Below are positions 20,695-30,324 of a stretch of 64,000 bases of DNA, one piece after another. A program made the translations under genes and the position numbers. Numbering within the stretch: the first letter of the stretch is position 1; each line of letters begins with the position of its first letter. Under the pieces are notes generated by a model, which saw nothing but the letters and a program-made list of their open reading frames with translations, was not told the origin of the DNA and did no database searches. The DNA comes from Alteromonas sp. LMIT006 (GTDB taxonomy: Bacteria; Pseudomonadota; Gammaproteobacteria; Enterobacterales; Alteromonadaceae): NCBI RefSeq assembly GCF_024300645.1, contig NZ_CP101291.1, positions 1,364,001 through 1,428,000 of the forward strand. Reading direction: 5' to 3'.

Positions 20695-21407
20695 AAAAAG
20701 CCCCACAAAAGGCAAATAACCCCGGCATTGAGCCGCTAACAATATTAATGAAAACAATTGGGTATGAGTTTAATAATCCCCAATTGCTCGAACAAGCGCT
20801 TAGACATAAATCGGCTGGTCAGCCCAATAACGAACGCCTTGAGTTTTTGGGCGATGCGGTGTTGGGGATGGTGATAGCAGATTATCTATTTAACACGTTC
20901 CCCAAAACAGCCGAAGGTCGACTTACTCGGATGCGCTCATCTATTGTCAAGGGAGAGACGCTTGCAGAAGTGGCTCGTGAAAAATCCCTAGGTCAATATC
21001 TATCTCTTGGTAGTGGAGAGTTAAAAAGCGGAGGTAAAAACCGCACGTCAATACTGGAAGACATGGTTGAAGCCATTATCGGCGCCATTTATCTCGATGG
21101 TGGCATGGAGCCCTGTCGTGCCATGCTTCTAGACTGGTTTGAACCAAGACTGAAAGTACTCGACCCCAAGCTTAATCCCAAAGATCCCAAAACTCAGCTA
21201 CAAGAATATCTGCAAGCGTTAAAACACCCACTTCCTGAATATGATGTAGTGGATATTACCGGTGCAGAGCACAAGCAAACCTTTACCGTGAGTTGCACAA
21301 GTGTATTGCTGCAAGAATCGGTTGAGGCGGTAGGTAGCAGTCGTCGTAAAGCAGAGCAAGCAGCAGCCAAGCGAATGCTAGAATTATTATCAGTGAGACC
21401 ATCATGA
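20691..21407 (+). CDS. rnc: Ribonuclease III
   Basis: 238-residue double-strand-specific endoribonuclease acting on rRNA precursors and mRNAs. The catalytic signature [13 protein letters not shown] lies near residues 42-54 and a second metal-binding cluster is [11 protein letters not shown]. The C-terminal dsRBD spans roughly residues 165-235. The start at ATG 20691 overlaps the lepB stop (ATGA). Confidence 0.97.
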   Translation: MKKAPQKANNPGIEPLTILMKTIGYEFNNPQLLEQALRHKSAGQPNNERLEFLGDAVLGMVIADYLFNTFPKTAEGRLTRMRSSIVKGETLAEVAREKSLGQYLSLGSGELKSGGKNRTSILEDMVEAIIGAIYLDGGMEPCRAMLLDWFEPRLKVLDPKLNPKDPKTQLQEYLQALKHPLPEYDVVDITGAEHKQTFTVSCTSVLLQESVEAVGSSRRKAEQAAAKRMLELLSVRPS

Positions 21408-22318
21408 CCACACAAAACAATGTACCACAAACTCAGTGCGGGATGGTTGCGATTGTAGGCCGGCCCAATGTGGGTAAGTCCACTATTCTCAATCGCATTA
21501 TTGGGCAAAAAGTCAGTATAACCTCACGTAAGCCACAAACTACAAGGCATCGTATTTTAGGGATCGATACCGAGGGTGAGCAACAAGCCATTTATGTGGA
21601 TACTCCGGGGCTTCACAACGAAGAAAAGCGAACAATCAACCGTTTTATGAATCGAGCAGCATCCAGTTCACTTGGTGAAGTCGGCTTGATTTTGATGGTA
21701 GTCGAAGGTACGCGATTTAATGACGATGACAAACTGGTGTTAGAAAAAGTCAAAGAATCGGGTTTGCCGGTTTGGCTTGTGGTCAATAAAACCGATAAGG
21801 TACAAGATAAAACCGAACTGATGACGCATCTGCAATGGCTTAACAGTTTATTTGAGTTTGCCCATGTTATCCCTGTGTCTGCCAAAAACAACAAATATAT
21901 TAATGAACTGCGTGATTTGGTGATGGCGCAATTACCGCAAAGTGAGTTTTATTTTCCAGAGGAATACGTAACGGATCGCTCCAGTCGATTCATGGCTGCC
22001 GAAATCATCCGCGAGAAACTCATGCGCTATACCGGAGACGAGTTACCCTATTCGGTCACAGTTGAAATTGAGCAATTCAAATTAACTGAAAACGGTGTGT
22101 ACCGTATCAATGGATTGATCTTAGTTGAACGTGAGACGCAAAAACGCATGGTCATTGGCAAGCAGGGCAAACACCTCAAAACCATCGGCTCTGATGCGCG
22201 ACGTGAACTAGAAGAACTATTTCAACATAAAGTATTTTTAGAGTTATGGGTTAAGGTCAAATCAGGCTGGGCAGATGACGAAAGAGCTTTACGCAGTTTA
22301 GGTTATGGCGAAGATTAG
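21404..22318 (+). CDS. era: GTPase Era
   Basis: 304-residue ribosome-assembly GTPase. G1 [10 protein letters not shown]3 DTPG, G4 NKTD, and the C-terminal KH domain with [13 protein letters not shown], which binds the 3' end of 16S rRNA. ATGA overlap with rnc. The recO-pdxJ genes that usually follow era are absent and pdxH follows instead. Confidence 0.97.
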   Translation: MTTQNNVPQTQCGMVAIVGRPNVGKSTILNRIIGQKVSITSRKPQTTRHRILGIDTEGEQQAIYVDTPGLHNEEKRTINRFMNRAASSSLGEVGLILMVVEGTRFNDDDKLVLEKVKESGLPVWLVVNKTDKVQDKTELMTHLQWLNSLFEFAHVIPVSAKNNKYINELRDLVMAQLPQSEFYFPEEYVTDRSSRFMAAEIIREKLMRYTGDELPYSVTVEIEQFKLTENGVYRINGLILVERETQKRMVIGKQGKHLKTIGSDARRELEELFQHKVFLELWVKVKSGWADDERALRSLGYGED

Positions 22319-22330
22319 GACAGGAAAACC

Positions 22331-22972
22331 ATGAGTACATTCAATCAATATCGTCGTGAATACACACTTGCTACTTTGGATGAATCACAATTAACGGATG
22401 AGCCGTTTACGCTGTTTAAAACATGGTTAGATGATGCGATCAAAGCTGACATTCCAGACCCCAATGCGATGACGGTAGCAACAGTCGATTCGTCTGGTAG
22501 ACCGTCGCAACGCATTGTCCTTCTGAAAGATTTAACCGAAGAAGGCTTTGTGTTCTACACCAATCTTGGTTCGCGCAAAGCACAAGAACTCAAACATAAC
22601 CCCAATATTGCTTTACATTTTCCGTGGCATTTTATTGAACGACAAGTGCGTGTGTGCGGTGTCGCTGAGCCGTTATCTCGCGCCAAAGTGGCTCAGTATT
22701 TTTTTTCGCGACCCAAAGATTCTCAGTTAGCGGCCATTGCCTCTAAGCAAAGCCAGCCTATCTCGACCAAACAGGCTCTATTGACCCAGTTTGCCCAGCT
22801 CAAAGAAAAGTTCGCTCAAGGGGAGGTTCCATTGCCCGATTTTTGGGGCGGTTATCTTGTGCGTCCAGAACAAATTGAGTTTTGGCAAGGCGGTGAGCAT
22901 CGTCTGCATGACCGCTTTGAATACACTAAGCTAGAAGATGCCAGCTGGACCATTCAACGCCTCAATCCCTAA
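22331..22972 (+). CDS. pdxH: Pyridoxamine/pyridoxine 5'-phosphate oxidase
   Basis: 213-residue FMN enzyme making pyridoxal 5'-phosphate. Diagnostic motifs: RIVLLK and [13 protein letters not shown] near residues 58-82, and the C-terminal [24 protein letters not shown] signature region (about 172-197) contacting FMN and substrate. It starts 12 bp after era and is probably co-transcribed. Confidence 0.96.
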   Translation: MSTFNQYRREYTLATLDESQLTDEPFTLFKTWLDDAIKADIPDPNAMTVATVDSSGRPSQRIVLLKDLTEEGFVFYTNLGSRKAQELKHNPNIALHFPWHFIERQVRVCGVAEPLSRAKVAQYFFSRPKDSQLAAIASKQSQPISTKQALLTQFAQLKEKFAQGEVPLPDFWGGYLVRPEQIEFWQGGEHRLHDRFEYTKLEDASWTIQRLNP

Positions 22973-22975
22973 TGG

Positions 22976-23773
22976 TTGAAGCTGGTGATCGATAGTCATT
23001 GTCATCTTGATCTAGCCTGTTTTACCGATGATCTTGATGCGGTTATTCATCGTGCTAACGAGCGCGGCGTAACGCGTTTTTTGATTCCTGGTATTGAGCC
23101 CTCTCACTGGTTACGACAGCTTCAGATCCTCAACACATTCCCGCAGGTCGATATCGCCTTTGGCTACCATCCATATTTTTTACCGCACGCGCTTTGCGCA
23201 TCGGATATTCCGAAGATGATTGAGCATCTTGCTCATTGGCTTGAACGGCACCCACCGCTTGCTGTTGGGGAAATAGGTCTTGACCGAACGCTCTCTCATC
23301 CATTGGCTATTCAAGAATGTATTTTTGTGGAGCAGGTTAAATTAGCCAAAACCTATTCGTTACCACTCGTCGTTCATCATCGCAAAAGCCATGACCGTTT
23401 ATTGGGCTTATTGCGACAACATCAATTTGACCATGGTGGGGTGGTGCATGCTTTTTCAGGGAACGCGGATATTGCCAGAGCTTACATTGATTTGGGATTC
23501 AAACTGGGAGTGGGTGGCACGATAACCTATCCAAGAGGAAAGAAAACGCTTAAAAGTCTGCTTGAAGTTGGAATAGAACATCTCTTATTAGAAACGGACT
23601 CTCCGGATATGCCGATGTCTGGACGACAAGGCCAGCGCAATATGCCAGAGTATTTACCGGATGTGCTAACCGTCTTATCAGAAGCTCTGCAGATGAGTCC
23701 TAGTGTTATAGAAGCACAAACTGATGCCAATTATTCGGCGACGTTCCTAGAGCCTCGTCGCACAGCAATGTAA
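22976..23773 (+). CDS. TatD-family metal-dependent hydrolase
   Basis: 265 residues with the TatD amidohydrolase metal ligands: the N-terminal DSHCHLD, the glutamate in VGEIGLD, HHR in the middle, VVHAFSG, and ETDSPDMP near residue 204. It is likely a 3'-5' DNase/phosphodiesterase, closest in motif layout to YjjV. The start is uncertain: TTG 22976 or GTG 22985. The 3' end overlaps the convergent ytjB by 43 bases. Confidence 0.85.
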   Translation: MKLVIDSHCHLDLACFTDDLDAVIHRANERGVTRFLIPGIEPSHWLRQLQILNTFPQVDIAFGYHPYFLPHALCASDIPKMIEHLAHWLERHPPLAVGEIGLDRTLSHPLAIQECIFVEQVKLAKTYSLPLVVHHRKSHDRLLGLLRQHQFDHGGVVHAFSGNADIARAYIDLGFKLGVGGTITYPRGKKTLKSLLEVGIEHLLLETDSPDMPMSGRQGQRNMPEYLPDVLTVLSEALQMSPSVIEAQTDANYSATFLEPRRTAM

Positions 23774-24321
23774 TACCAGCGCATGATTAACGCTCCAAAG
23801 ACAGCTCCCAAACAAACGGTCACTAAGACTAAACTTTGTTGGCGTTGAAATGCATCAGCTTGTTGCGCCGTTAGCCTTTCATTGGTCAGAACAAAACGAA
23901 TATAGCCAATATCAACCTGATTGTGCCGAATATGGCTAATATGGACTTGATGAGTATGTGGATTCAATTCAACATCAGCCAAAAAATTGTGCACACTGCC
24001 TACACTGCCAAGAGTTTCCCCATAATGATTGAATACTCTGATACCAATAATATCCCCTAGAGACATATAACCAGTCAAAATCACAGACAGTTGTTCTTGA
24101 GCTGAGGAAGAAAGGGTATTTCGCGCGTCTAGCTGCTCATGTAACCATGGAGCTAACGAGCCAGCAGCAATGTTGGCGATTTTGGTGCCTAATTCAAGAG
24201 TGTAGGATTGGTAAACATTTGCCGAGCGTTCAGATTGCAACGACCAGACTGCTAAAATTCCGTAAATGGTCACCGCGATAAAAAACACGCGCCAAATAAA
24301 TCGAATAACGGGATTTTGCAT
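23731..24321 (-). CDS. YtjB/Smp-like inner-membrane protein
   Basis: 196 residues with an N-terminal membrane helix (about 8-27), a periplasmic domain of roughly 120 residues and a second helix (about 163-183). This topology, and divergent placement from serB, match YtjB (Smp/AhpA family) of Enterobacteria. The molecular function is not established. The 43-base 3' overlap with the TatD-family gene is real in both frames. Confidence 0.75.
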   Translation of the reverse strand: MQNPVIRFIWRVFFIAVTIYGILAVWSLQSERSANVYQSYTLELGTKIANIAAGSLAPWLHEQLDARNTLSSSAQEQLSVILTGYMSLGDIIGIRVFNHYGETLGSVGSVHNFLADVELNPHTHQVHISHIRHNQVDIGYIRFVLTNERLTAQQADAFQRQQSLVLVTVCLGAVFGALIMRWYYIAVRRGSRNVAE

Positions 24322-24395
24322 AGGTCAACTGATAAAAAATACGATACAATACAACCATAAATCAATCTGTACGCAATGCCAAGTATAAACCCATT

Positions 24396-25367
24396 ATGAA
24401 TCATCTATTTTCTGCGAGCGAGCTTGTTAAGCACCTACAAACGCCTCAACTTTTTTCTTCTAGCTCTCTTACTTGGTCTGCGACAGCACCAGCGCAAGGC
24501 GATTATGTATTGACCATCGTTGGGCAATACCTCAATCGCTATATCGTCGAAGCCGTATTGCAAACGCTACCGGAGCAGACAGATTTTGTGGTTACTCTAC
24601 ACAGCCTATCATCTAATTTCGAGCTGGATGCTGTGGTCATACAACTTGATACTCCTGCTACCCATGATTGGCTAACCGCTCAATCAGAACGGTTTAACAT
24701 TGAATTATTTTGCCAAGCGCATCAACCAAGTCTGCAAGCTGGTGGTGTAATGGTGATGGATATGGATTCTACTGTGATCCAAATCGAATGCATTGATGAG
24801 ATTGCAAAGCTTGCCGGTCGTGGAGACGAAGTCAGTGAAGTAACTGAGCTGGCGATGCAAGGAAAGTTAGATTTTGCGCAAAGTCTTGTACAAAGGGTTG
24901 CCTGTCTTAAAGGCGTTCCTGCAATTCAACTGCAACAAATACGCGATGGTATTCCGTTAATGCCAGGTATTAGCTCGTTAGTTATTACCTTACAAGCACA
25001 TGGTTGGCATATTGCTATTGCCAGCGGTGGTTTTACTTATTTTGCGGATTACGTAGCGGCTCGACTCGGTTTAGTAGAGGCCGTTGCCAATCAACTTGAG
25101 ATAGTCGATGGCGTTCTGACGGGCAAAGTAATCGGCGCTATTTCAGATGCGCAAACTAAAGAAGATACTTTAAAGCGCTTGGCACAACAGCATAATATTC
25201 CCTTGTCACAAACCATCGCATTGGGTGACGGAGCGAACGATCTTGTGATGATGCGTGATGCTGGCTTAGGTATGGCGTTTCATGCCAAACCACTGGTGCA
25301 AGAGCAAGCGCAATGTGCAATTCGCTATCACGGTCTCAATGCTACCTTGTTTGCACTTTCAGCTTAA
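24396..25367 (+). CDS. serB: Phosphoserine phosphatase
   Basis: 323-residue HAD-superfamily enzyme for the last step of serine synthesis. Motif I DMDST (D122, D124), motif II ASGGFT, motif III lysine in KEDTL, motif IV GDGANDL. The N-terminal 110 residues correspond to the ACT-like region seen in E. coli SerB. It is followed by radA, as in E. coli (serB-radA). Serine feeds GlyA at 30325. Confidence 0.95.
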   Translation: MNHLFSASELVKHLQTPQLFSSSSLTWSATAPAQGDYVLTIVGQYLNRYIVEAVLQTLPEQTDFVVTLHSLSSNFELDAVVIQLDTPATHDWLTAQSERFNIELFCQAHQPSLQAGGVMVMDMDSTVIQIECIDEIAKLAGRGDEVSEVTELAMQGKLDFAQSLVQRVACLKGVPAIQLQQIRDGIPLMPGISSLVITLQAHGWHIAIASGGFTYFADYVAARLGLVEAVANQLEIVDGVLTGKVIGAISDAQTKEDTLKRLAQQHNIPLSQTIALGDGANDLVMMRDAGLGMAFHAKPLVQEQAQCAIRYHGLNATLFALSA

Positions 25368-25501
25368 GAGGCAACGACCGATTCGAGCAATGTTTTTTGG
25401 TTGTCGGCGATGACCCTTTGCACCGTTTTGTGATATTTCCTTTGCGCTTGTAAGGCATTGCAATAAAATACTATCGACTTAACGACAAAATTATTTATTT
25501 T

Positions 25502-26878
25502 ATGGCTAAGAAAAAATCGACGTATGTGTGTAATGAGTGCGGTACTGAACATCCTCGCTGGCAGGGGCAATGTAATGGTTGCAACTCATGGAATACACTT
25601 ACTGAGATGAGTATAAATCAGTCGGCTTCGCCAGCGGTGCGCAATTTTTCCGGCTACGCAGGTGCCACGAGTGCCAAAGTTGAGACTCTATCAAGCATTG
25701 ATTTGGCCGCTTTACCGCGCTTTAGTTCCGGATTTCATGAGATGGATAGGGTGCTTGGCGGCGGTATTGTTCCTGGTTCCGCCGTACTCATTGGTGGCTC
25801 ACCTGGCGCGGGTAAATCGACCTTGCTTCTGCAAGTAATGTGCTTATTAGCACAACAAAAGTCAGTATTGTACGTCACCGGTGAGGAATCACTGCAACAA
25901 GTGGCCATGCGAGCGCAACGGTTAGGTTTAGCAAATGATAACCTGAAACTATTAGCCGAAACGAACATTGAACAAATTTGTCAAATAGCACTACAAGAAG
26001 CCCCGGATGTTATGGTTATTGACTCTATTCAAGTCATGCACGTCCCCGATATCACCTCAGCTCCAGGAAGTGTATCACAAGTGCGAGAAGGGGCTGCGTA
26101 CCTGACCCGTTTTGCCAAACAAAATCACGTCGCGTTATTAATTGTCGGTCATGTGACAAAAGATGGTTCTTTGGCGGGGCCTAAGGTACTAGAGCATTGT
26201 ATTGACTGTTCCATGTTGCTGGAAGGTGATGCAGACGGTCGGTATCGCACTTTGCGCAGTCATAAAAATCGCTTTGGCGCAGTCAATGAACTCGGTGTGT
26301 TCGCAATGACCGAAAAGGGCTTGAAAGAGGTCAATAACCCGTCTGCGATTTTTTTGTCACGAGATGAGCAACAATCTCCTGGTAGCATTGTGATGGTAGT
26401 GTGGGAAGGCACGCGTCCACTACTCGTTGAGATCCAAGCGCTCGTTGACCATTCACAAGCTCATAATCCCAAACGGGTTGCCGTGGGTCTAGAACAAAAT
26501 CGCATGGCGATGCTACTGGCCATCTTGCATCGGCATGGTGGACTGCTCATGAATGACCAAGATGTGTTTGCCAATGTGGTCGGTGGGGTCAAGGTCGCTG
26601 AAACCAGTGCTGATTTGGCATTATTATTGGCGATGGTGTCGAGTTTTCGTAACCGAAACTTGCCACAAGAGTTGATTGCGTTTGGTGAAGTGGGGTTGTC
26701 GGGTGAAATTCGACCGGTTCCGAATGGGCAAGAGCGCTTAAGTGAAGCCGCCAAGCACGGCTTTAAAGTGGCTATTGTCCCCAAGGCAAACGCGCCTAAA
26801 CGAACCATCCATGGAATGCGGGTGATTGCCGTATCGCGTTTGAGTGATGCGCTTGAGGCAATTCAAGAGATTTCTTAA
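25502..26878 (+). CDS. radA: DNA repair protein RadA
   Basis: 458 residues: an N-terminal four-cysteine zinc finger (CNECG...CNGCNSW), RecA-like ATPase with Walker A GGSPGAGKST, the RadA-specific KNRFG motif, and a C-terminal Lon-protease-like domain. It promotes branch migration in recombination. 134 bp separate it from serB with no visible terminator. Confidence 0.96.
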   Translation: MAKKKSTYVCNECGTEHPRWQGQCNGCNSWNTLTEMSINQSASPAVRNFSGYAGATSAKVETLSSIDLAALPRFSSGFHEMDRVLGGGIVPGSAVLIGGSPGAGKSTLLLQVMCLLAQQKSVLYVTGEESLQQVAMRAQRLGLANDNLKLLAETNIEQICQIALQEAPDVMVIDSIQVMHVPDITSAPGSVSQVREGAAYLTRFAKQNHVALLIVGHVTKDGSLAGPKVLEHCIDCSMLLEGDADGRYRTLRSHKNRFGAVNELGVFAMTEKGLKEVNNPSAIFLSRDEQQSPGSIVMVVWEGTRPLLVEIQALVDHSQAHNPKRVAVGLEQNRMAMLLAILHRHGGLLMNDQDVFANVVGGVKVAETSADLALLLAMVSSFRNRNLPQELIAFGEVGLSGEIRPVPNGQERLSEAAKHGFKVAIVPKANAPKRTIHGMRVIAVSRLSDALEAIQEIS

Positions 26879-26928
26879 GGCTACGACTGTCACAAAGCAT
26901 AAATACACATAAATAAATGCATTTAACA

Positions 26929-26957
26929 TTGACCTGATTACTTATTAGGCGTATTCT
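26929..26957 (+). promoter_or_regulatory. Sigma-70 promoter of the cold-shock gene
   Basis: TTGACC (26929-26934), a 17-bp spacer and TATTCT (26952-26957). The predicted transcript start near 26964 leaves a leader of about 135 nt before the csp start codon. Confidence 0.65.
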
Positions 26958-26963
26958 AAGTGT

Positions 26964-27098
26964 GTTGTCTATAGACGCATTCCCTACAGTTCCGGTCGTT
27001 GTTTTATCCTCTGCTTGCACTTTCGATTGCCTTCTATGGCAATTTTTTAGCTAATTAAATTTAGCTGTGTTTATTTATTTATATCTATAGGAAAAATT
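26964..27098 (+). promoter_or_regulatory. Long 5' leader of the cold-shock mRNA
   Basis: About 135 nt between the predicted transcript start and the csp ATG, with no ORF. AT-rich, ending in AGGAAA as ribosome-binding site. It includes the short hairpin ATTGCC-ttctat-GGCAAT (about 27027-27044). Long structured leaders are a hallmark of cspA-type mRNAs and control cold-dependent stability and translation. Confidence 0.5.
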
Positions 27099-27308
27099 AT
27101 GTCGGACGTTTCAACCGGTATCGTAAAATGGTTTAACGAATCAAAAGGATTTGGCTTCATTCAACAAGAAAATGGCCCAGATGTGTTTGCACACTTCCGC
27201 GCAATCAAAGGTGAGGGTTTCCGCACTTTGAATGAAGGTCAAAAAGTACAATTTACTATCGGTCAAGGCCAAAAAGGTCCACAGGCAGAGAACATCGAAG
27301 TTATCTAA
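27099..27308 (+). CDS. CspA-family cold-shock protein
   Basis: 69-residue single cold-shock domain. RNP1 is KGFGFIQ and RNP2 is DVFAHF (the usual V-F-V-H is changed to VFAHF). It binds single-stranded nucleic acid as an RNA chaperone. AGGAAA precedes the ATG. The long leader suggests cold induction, but constitutive Csp paralogues also exist, so I give no letter. Confidence 0.94.
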   Translation: MSDVSTGIVKWFNESKGFGFIQQENGPDVFAHFRAIKGEGFRTLNEGQKVQFTIGQGQKGPQAENIEVI

Positions 27309-27325
27309 TTTCGACACTGTACACC

Positions 27326-27353
27326 AAAAAAGGGGCTTGATAGCCCCTTTTTT
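27326..27353. terminator. Bidirectional terminator between csp and ettA
   Basis: AGGGGCT / AGCCCCT-type stem with tetranucleotide loop, flanked by A-tract and T-tract, serving csp on plus and ettA on minus. Confidence 0.92.
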
Positions 27354-27365
27354 ATTGGAAGTCTA

Positions 27366-29033
27366 CTACTTGGCAATCTTCTTATATTTCAAGCGATGCG
27401 GCTCAACTACATCTTGACCAAAGTTTTCTTTGAGCCATGCCTCGTAATCAGTGTAATTGCCCTCATAGAAGTTGATCTTACCTTCATCTCGGTAGTCCAT
27501 TATATGAGTTGCAACCCGGTCAAGGAACCAACGGTCGTGCGAGATGACCATGGCACAACCAGGGAATTCTAATAACGCATTTTCCAATGCACGTAAGGTC
27601 TCAACGTCCAAGTCATTAGTTGGTTCATCCAATAACAGTACGTTCCCTCCGGCTTTAAGAAGTTTGGCCAAATGCACCCGATTGCGCTCACCACCAGATA
27701 AATCTTTGATGAATTTTTGTTGATCCGTACCCTTAAAGTTAAAGCGAGAACAATACGCTCGGGCATTGATTTCAAAATTGCCAATACGAATGATATCTTG
27801 CCCATCGGATATCTCTTGGAAGACGGTTTGGTTTTCATTCATGTGGTCGCGGAACTGTTCAACCGAGGCAATTTGTACTGTCTCCCCCACATCAATGGTG
27901 CCGCTATCGGCTTGTTCTGCTCCAGTAAGCATTCTAAAGAGGGTGGATTTACCTGCACCGTTTGGACCGATAATGCCAACAATAGCACCTTTGGGCACAG
28001 AGAAAGACAAATCATCGATCAACACTCTGTCACCGTATGATTTGCTCAAGCCGTTCACATCAATGACTTTATCACCGAGGCGCTCGCCCGGTGGGATGAA
28101 TAGCTCATTGGTTTCGTTTCTCTTTTGATAATCGCCGGTCGAGAGTTCAGCAAAACGAGCCATACGGGCCTTGGATTTAGCTTGACGACCTTTCGGATTT
28201 TGTCTGACCCACTCTAGTTCTTGTTTAATCGACTTTTGACGTGCACTCTCTGCTTTTTCTTCTTGTTCTAGACGCTTGTCTTTTTGTTCTAGCCACGATG
28301 AATAATTGCCTTCCCACGGGATCCCTTCACCACGGTCTAGTTCTAAGATCCAGCCAGCAACATTATCCAAGAAATATCTATCGTGAGTTATCGCTACGAC
28401 GGTGCCATCATAATCGTGCAAGAAGCGCTCGAGCCAAGCCACACTTTCAGCGTCCAAGTGGTTGGTTGGTTCGTCAAGCAGCAGCATGTCAGGCTTTTCG
28501 AGTAGTAACTTACACAATGCCACGCGACGACGCTCGCCTCCGGATAATTTGCTAATGTCTGCATCCCAAGGTGGCAGACGCAAGGCATCTGCAGCTCGTT
28601 CTAGTGCAGCATCTAGGTTATGACCATCTTGCGCTTGAATAATCGCTTCAAGCTTGCCTTGCTCGGCTGCCAGTGCGTCAAAATCTGCATCTGGTTCGGC
28701 GTACGCGGCATAAACTTCATCTAAGCGAGTAAGTGCATGCTTGACTTCACCAAGCGCAAGTTCGATATTACCACGCACATCTAAAGACTCATCAAGTTTT
28801 GGTTCTTGCGGTAGATACCCGACTTTTATGCCAGGTAGGGGACGCGCTTCACCTTCAATATCGGTGTCTACCCCGGCCATGATCCGTAACAAGGTGGATT
28901 TACCTGCACCGTTTAAACCTAACACACCAATTTTGGCGCCAGGAAAAAAGCTCAGGGAAATATCTTTTAAGATGAAACGATTCGGCGGGACGATTTTGCC
29001 GACCCTGTGCATGGAGTACACGAATTGTGCCAT
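27366..29033 (-). CDS. ettA: Energy-dependent translational throttle protein EttA (ABC-F)
   Basis: 555-residue ABC-F ATPase with two nucleotide-binding domains and no membrane region. Walker A motifs GLNGAGKST (about 39) and GPNGAGKST (about 356), signatures LSGGERRR and LSGGERNR, Walker B LLLDEPTN twice. The arm and inter-domain linker with RQNPKGRQAKSKAR match EttA. It binds the ribosomal E site and gates elongation according to ATP/ADP ratio. Confidence 0.95.
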   Translation of the reverse strand: MAQFVYSMHRVGKIVPPNRFILKDISLSFFPGAKIGVLGLNGAGKSTLLRIMAGVDTDIEGEARPLPGIKVGYLPQEPKLDESLDVRGNIELALGEVKHALTRLDEVYAAYAEPDADFDALAAEQGKLEAIIQAQDGHNLDAALERAADALRLPPWDADISKLSGGERRRVALCKLLLEKPDMLLLDEPTNHLDAESVAWLERFLHDYDGTVVAITHDRYFLDNVAGWILELDRGEGIPWEGNYSSWLEQKDKRLEQEEKAESARQKSIKQELEWVRQNPKGRQAKSKARMARFAELSTGDYQKRNETNELFIPPGERLGDKVIDVNGLSKSYGDRVLIDDLSFSVPKGAIVGIIGPNGAGKSTLFRMLTGAEQADSGTIDVGETVQIASVEQFRDHMNENQTVFQEISDGQDIIRIGNFEINARAYCSRFNFKGTDQQKFIKDLSGGERNRVHLAKLLKAGGNVLLLDEPTNDLDVETLRALENALLEFPGCAMVISHDRWFLDRVATHIMDYRDEGKINFYEGNYTDYEAWLKENFGQDVVEPHRLKYKKIAK

Positions 29034-29138
29034 GAGATCCTCTAAATAATTGAAAATGATTAATCGAGTGTAATTTTAGCATTGTGTCGATTCTCCACAA
29101 CTGCTTTTTACAGCAGGACAATTTCTGCACACAAAATT

Positions 29139-29167
29139 TTGTTGAATCAACTTAGATGATTTATGAT
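29139..29167 (+). promoter_or_regulatory. Candidate sigma-70 promoter for lpxD
   Basis: TTGTTG (29139-29144), 17-bp spacer, TATGAT (29162-29167), ending 32 bp before the lpxD start in the divergent ettA-lpxD gap. Confidence 0.45.
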
Positions 29168-29199
29168 AAGACGCATATAGCTTTGTCAAAGAGATACGC

Positions 29200-30216
29200 A
29201 TGAATATCCAAGCCCTTGCCAACCACCTAAACGCAACCTTACACAATCTTACCCAAGAGGAAGCCACACAAATTCAAATTAACAAAGTGGCGCCACTCGA
29301 TGAGGCTCAAACAGGGGATATTACCTTTTTGAATGACAAAAAGTACCTGTCCAAACTGCCTGAATGTCATGCCAGTGTGGTGATATTGACGGAAGCACTT
29401 GCCCGCGATTACGCTGGTGCGGCGTTGGTGATGAAAGATCCGTATGTTGGTTTTGCGCTGGCAGCGCAACAGCTCGATCCGACCCCGCGTCCCCAATATG
29501 GGGTCCATCCCAGTGCAGTCATCGATGACACGGCTCAAGTAGGGGCTAATGCAAACATTGGCCCAAATGTAGTGATTGAAGCAGGTGCTATTATTGGTGA
29601 AGATGTCACGATTGGTCCGGGCTGTGTGATTGGGGTAAATGCAGTCATTGGTTCTGGTTCACATATCCATGCGAATGTAACGATTTATCACTCCTGTCAG
29701 TTAGGTCAAAAGGTTGCTGTACTGAGTGGTACAGTCATTGGCCCAGATGGATTTGGCTATGCCAATGACGCAGGTACGTGGCGTAAAATCCCGCAAACCG
29801 GACGCGTGATCATCGGCGATAATACCGAGATAGGTGCGTTGTGTACGATCGACCGAGGCTCCCTTGCCGACACGGTGATTGAACACAACGTGATCATTGA
29901 TGACCAAGTACACATCGCTCATAACTGTCAAATTGGCTCTGGCTCGTGTTTATGTGGTGCAGTCGCCATGGCGGGGAGTGTAAAAATAGGCAAAAATGTG
30001 ATTGTCGCCGGTACTGTTGCGATAAATGGCCACATCACCATTTGTGACAATGTGCAAATAACCGGCAATACCATGGTCACATCAGACATAACCGAGCCCG
30101 GGGTGTATTCCTCTGGCATGCCACACGCGCCATACAATGAATGGCGTCGAAACTCAGTGCGTTACAAGCAATTAGACCACCTCGCCAAACGAGTGAAAGC
30201 ACTGGAAACAAAATAA
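29200..30216 (+). CDS. lpxD: UDP-3-O-acylglucosamine N-acyltransferase (LpxD)
   Basis: 338 residues. The N-terminal uridine-binding domain (about 1-100) is followed by a left-handed parallel beta-helix of hexapeptide repeats (about 105-290) and a C-terminal helix. The catalytic histidine lies in VHIAHNCQIG (about residue 239). It adds the second 3-hydroxyacyl chain in lipid A synthesis. It stands alone with its own promoter, not in the usual bamA-skp-lpxD-fabZ-lpxA-lpxB operon, and so may be a second copy. Confidence 0.92.
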   Translation: MNIQALANHLNATLHNLTQEEATQIQINKVAPLDEAQTGDITFLNDKKYLSKLPECHASVVILTEALARDYAGAALVMKDPYVGFALAAQQLDPTPRPQYGVHPSAVIDDTAQVGANANIGPNVVIEAGAIIGEDVTIGPGCVIGVNAVIGSGSHIHANVTIYHSCQLGQKVAVLSGTVIGPDGFGYANDAGTWRKIPQTGRVIIGDNTEIGALCTIDRGSLADTVIEHNVIIDDQVHIAHNCQIGSGSCLCGAVAMAGSVKIGKNVIVAGTVAINGHITICDNVQITGNTMVTSDITEPGVYSSGMPHAPYNEWRRNSVRYKQLDHLAKRVKALETK

Positions 30217-30324
30217 ATCATTTTGATAAAAAGTTTTAATGGGTGCACTGCTAGGTTTTTGCTTAAAAATTGCGTAAAATACGACTTTAAACATAACCTT
30301 GCTCAATCTATAGGTATTTGACTT

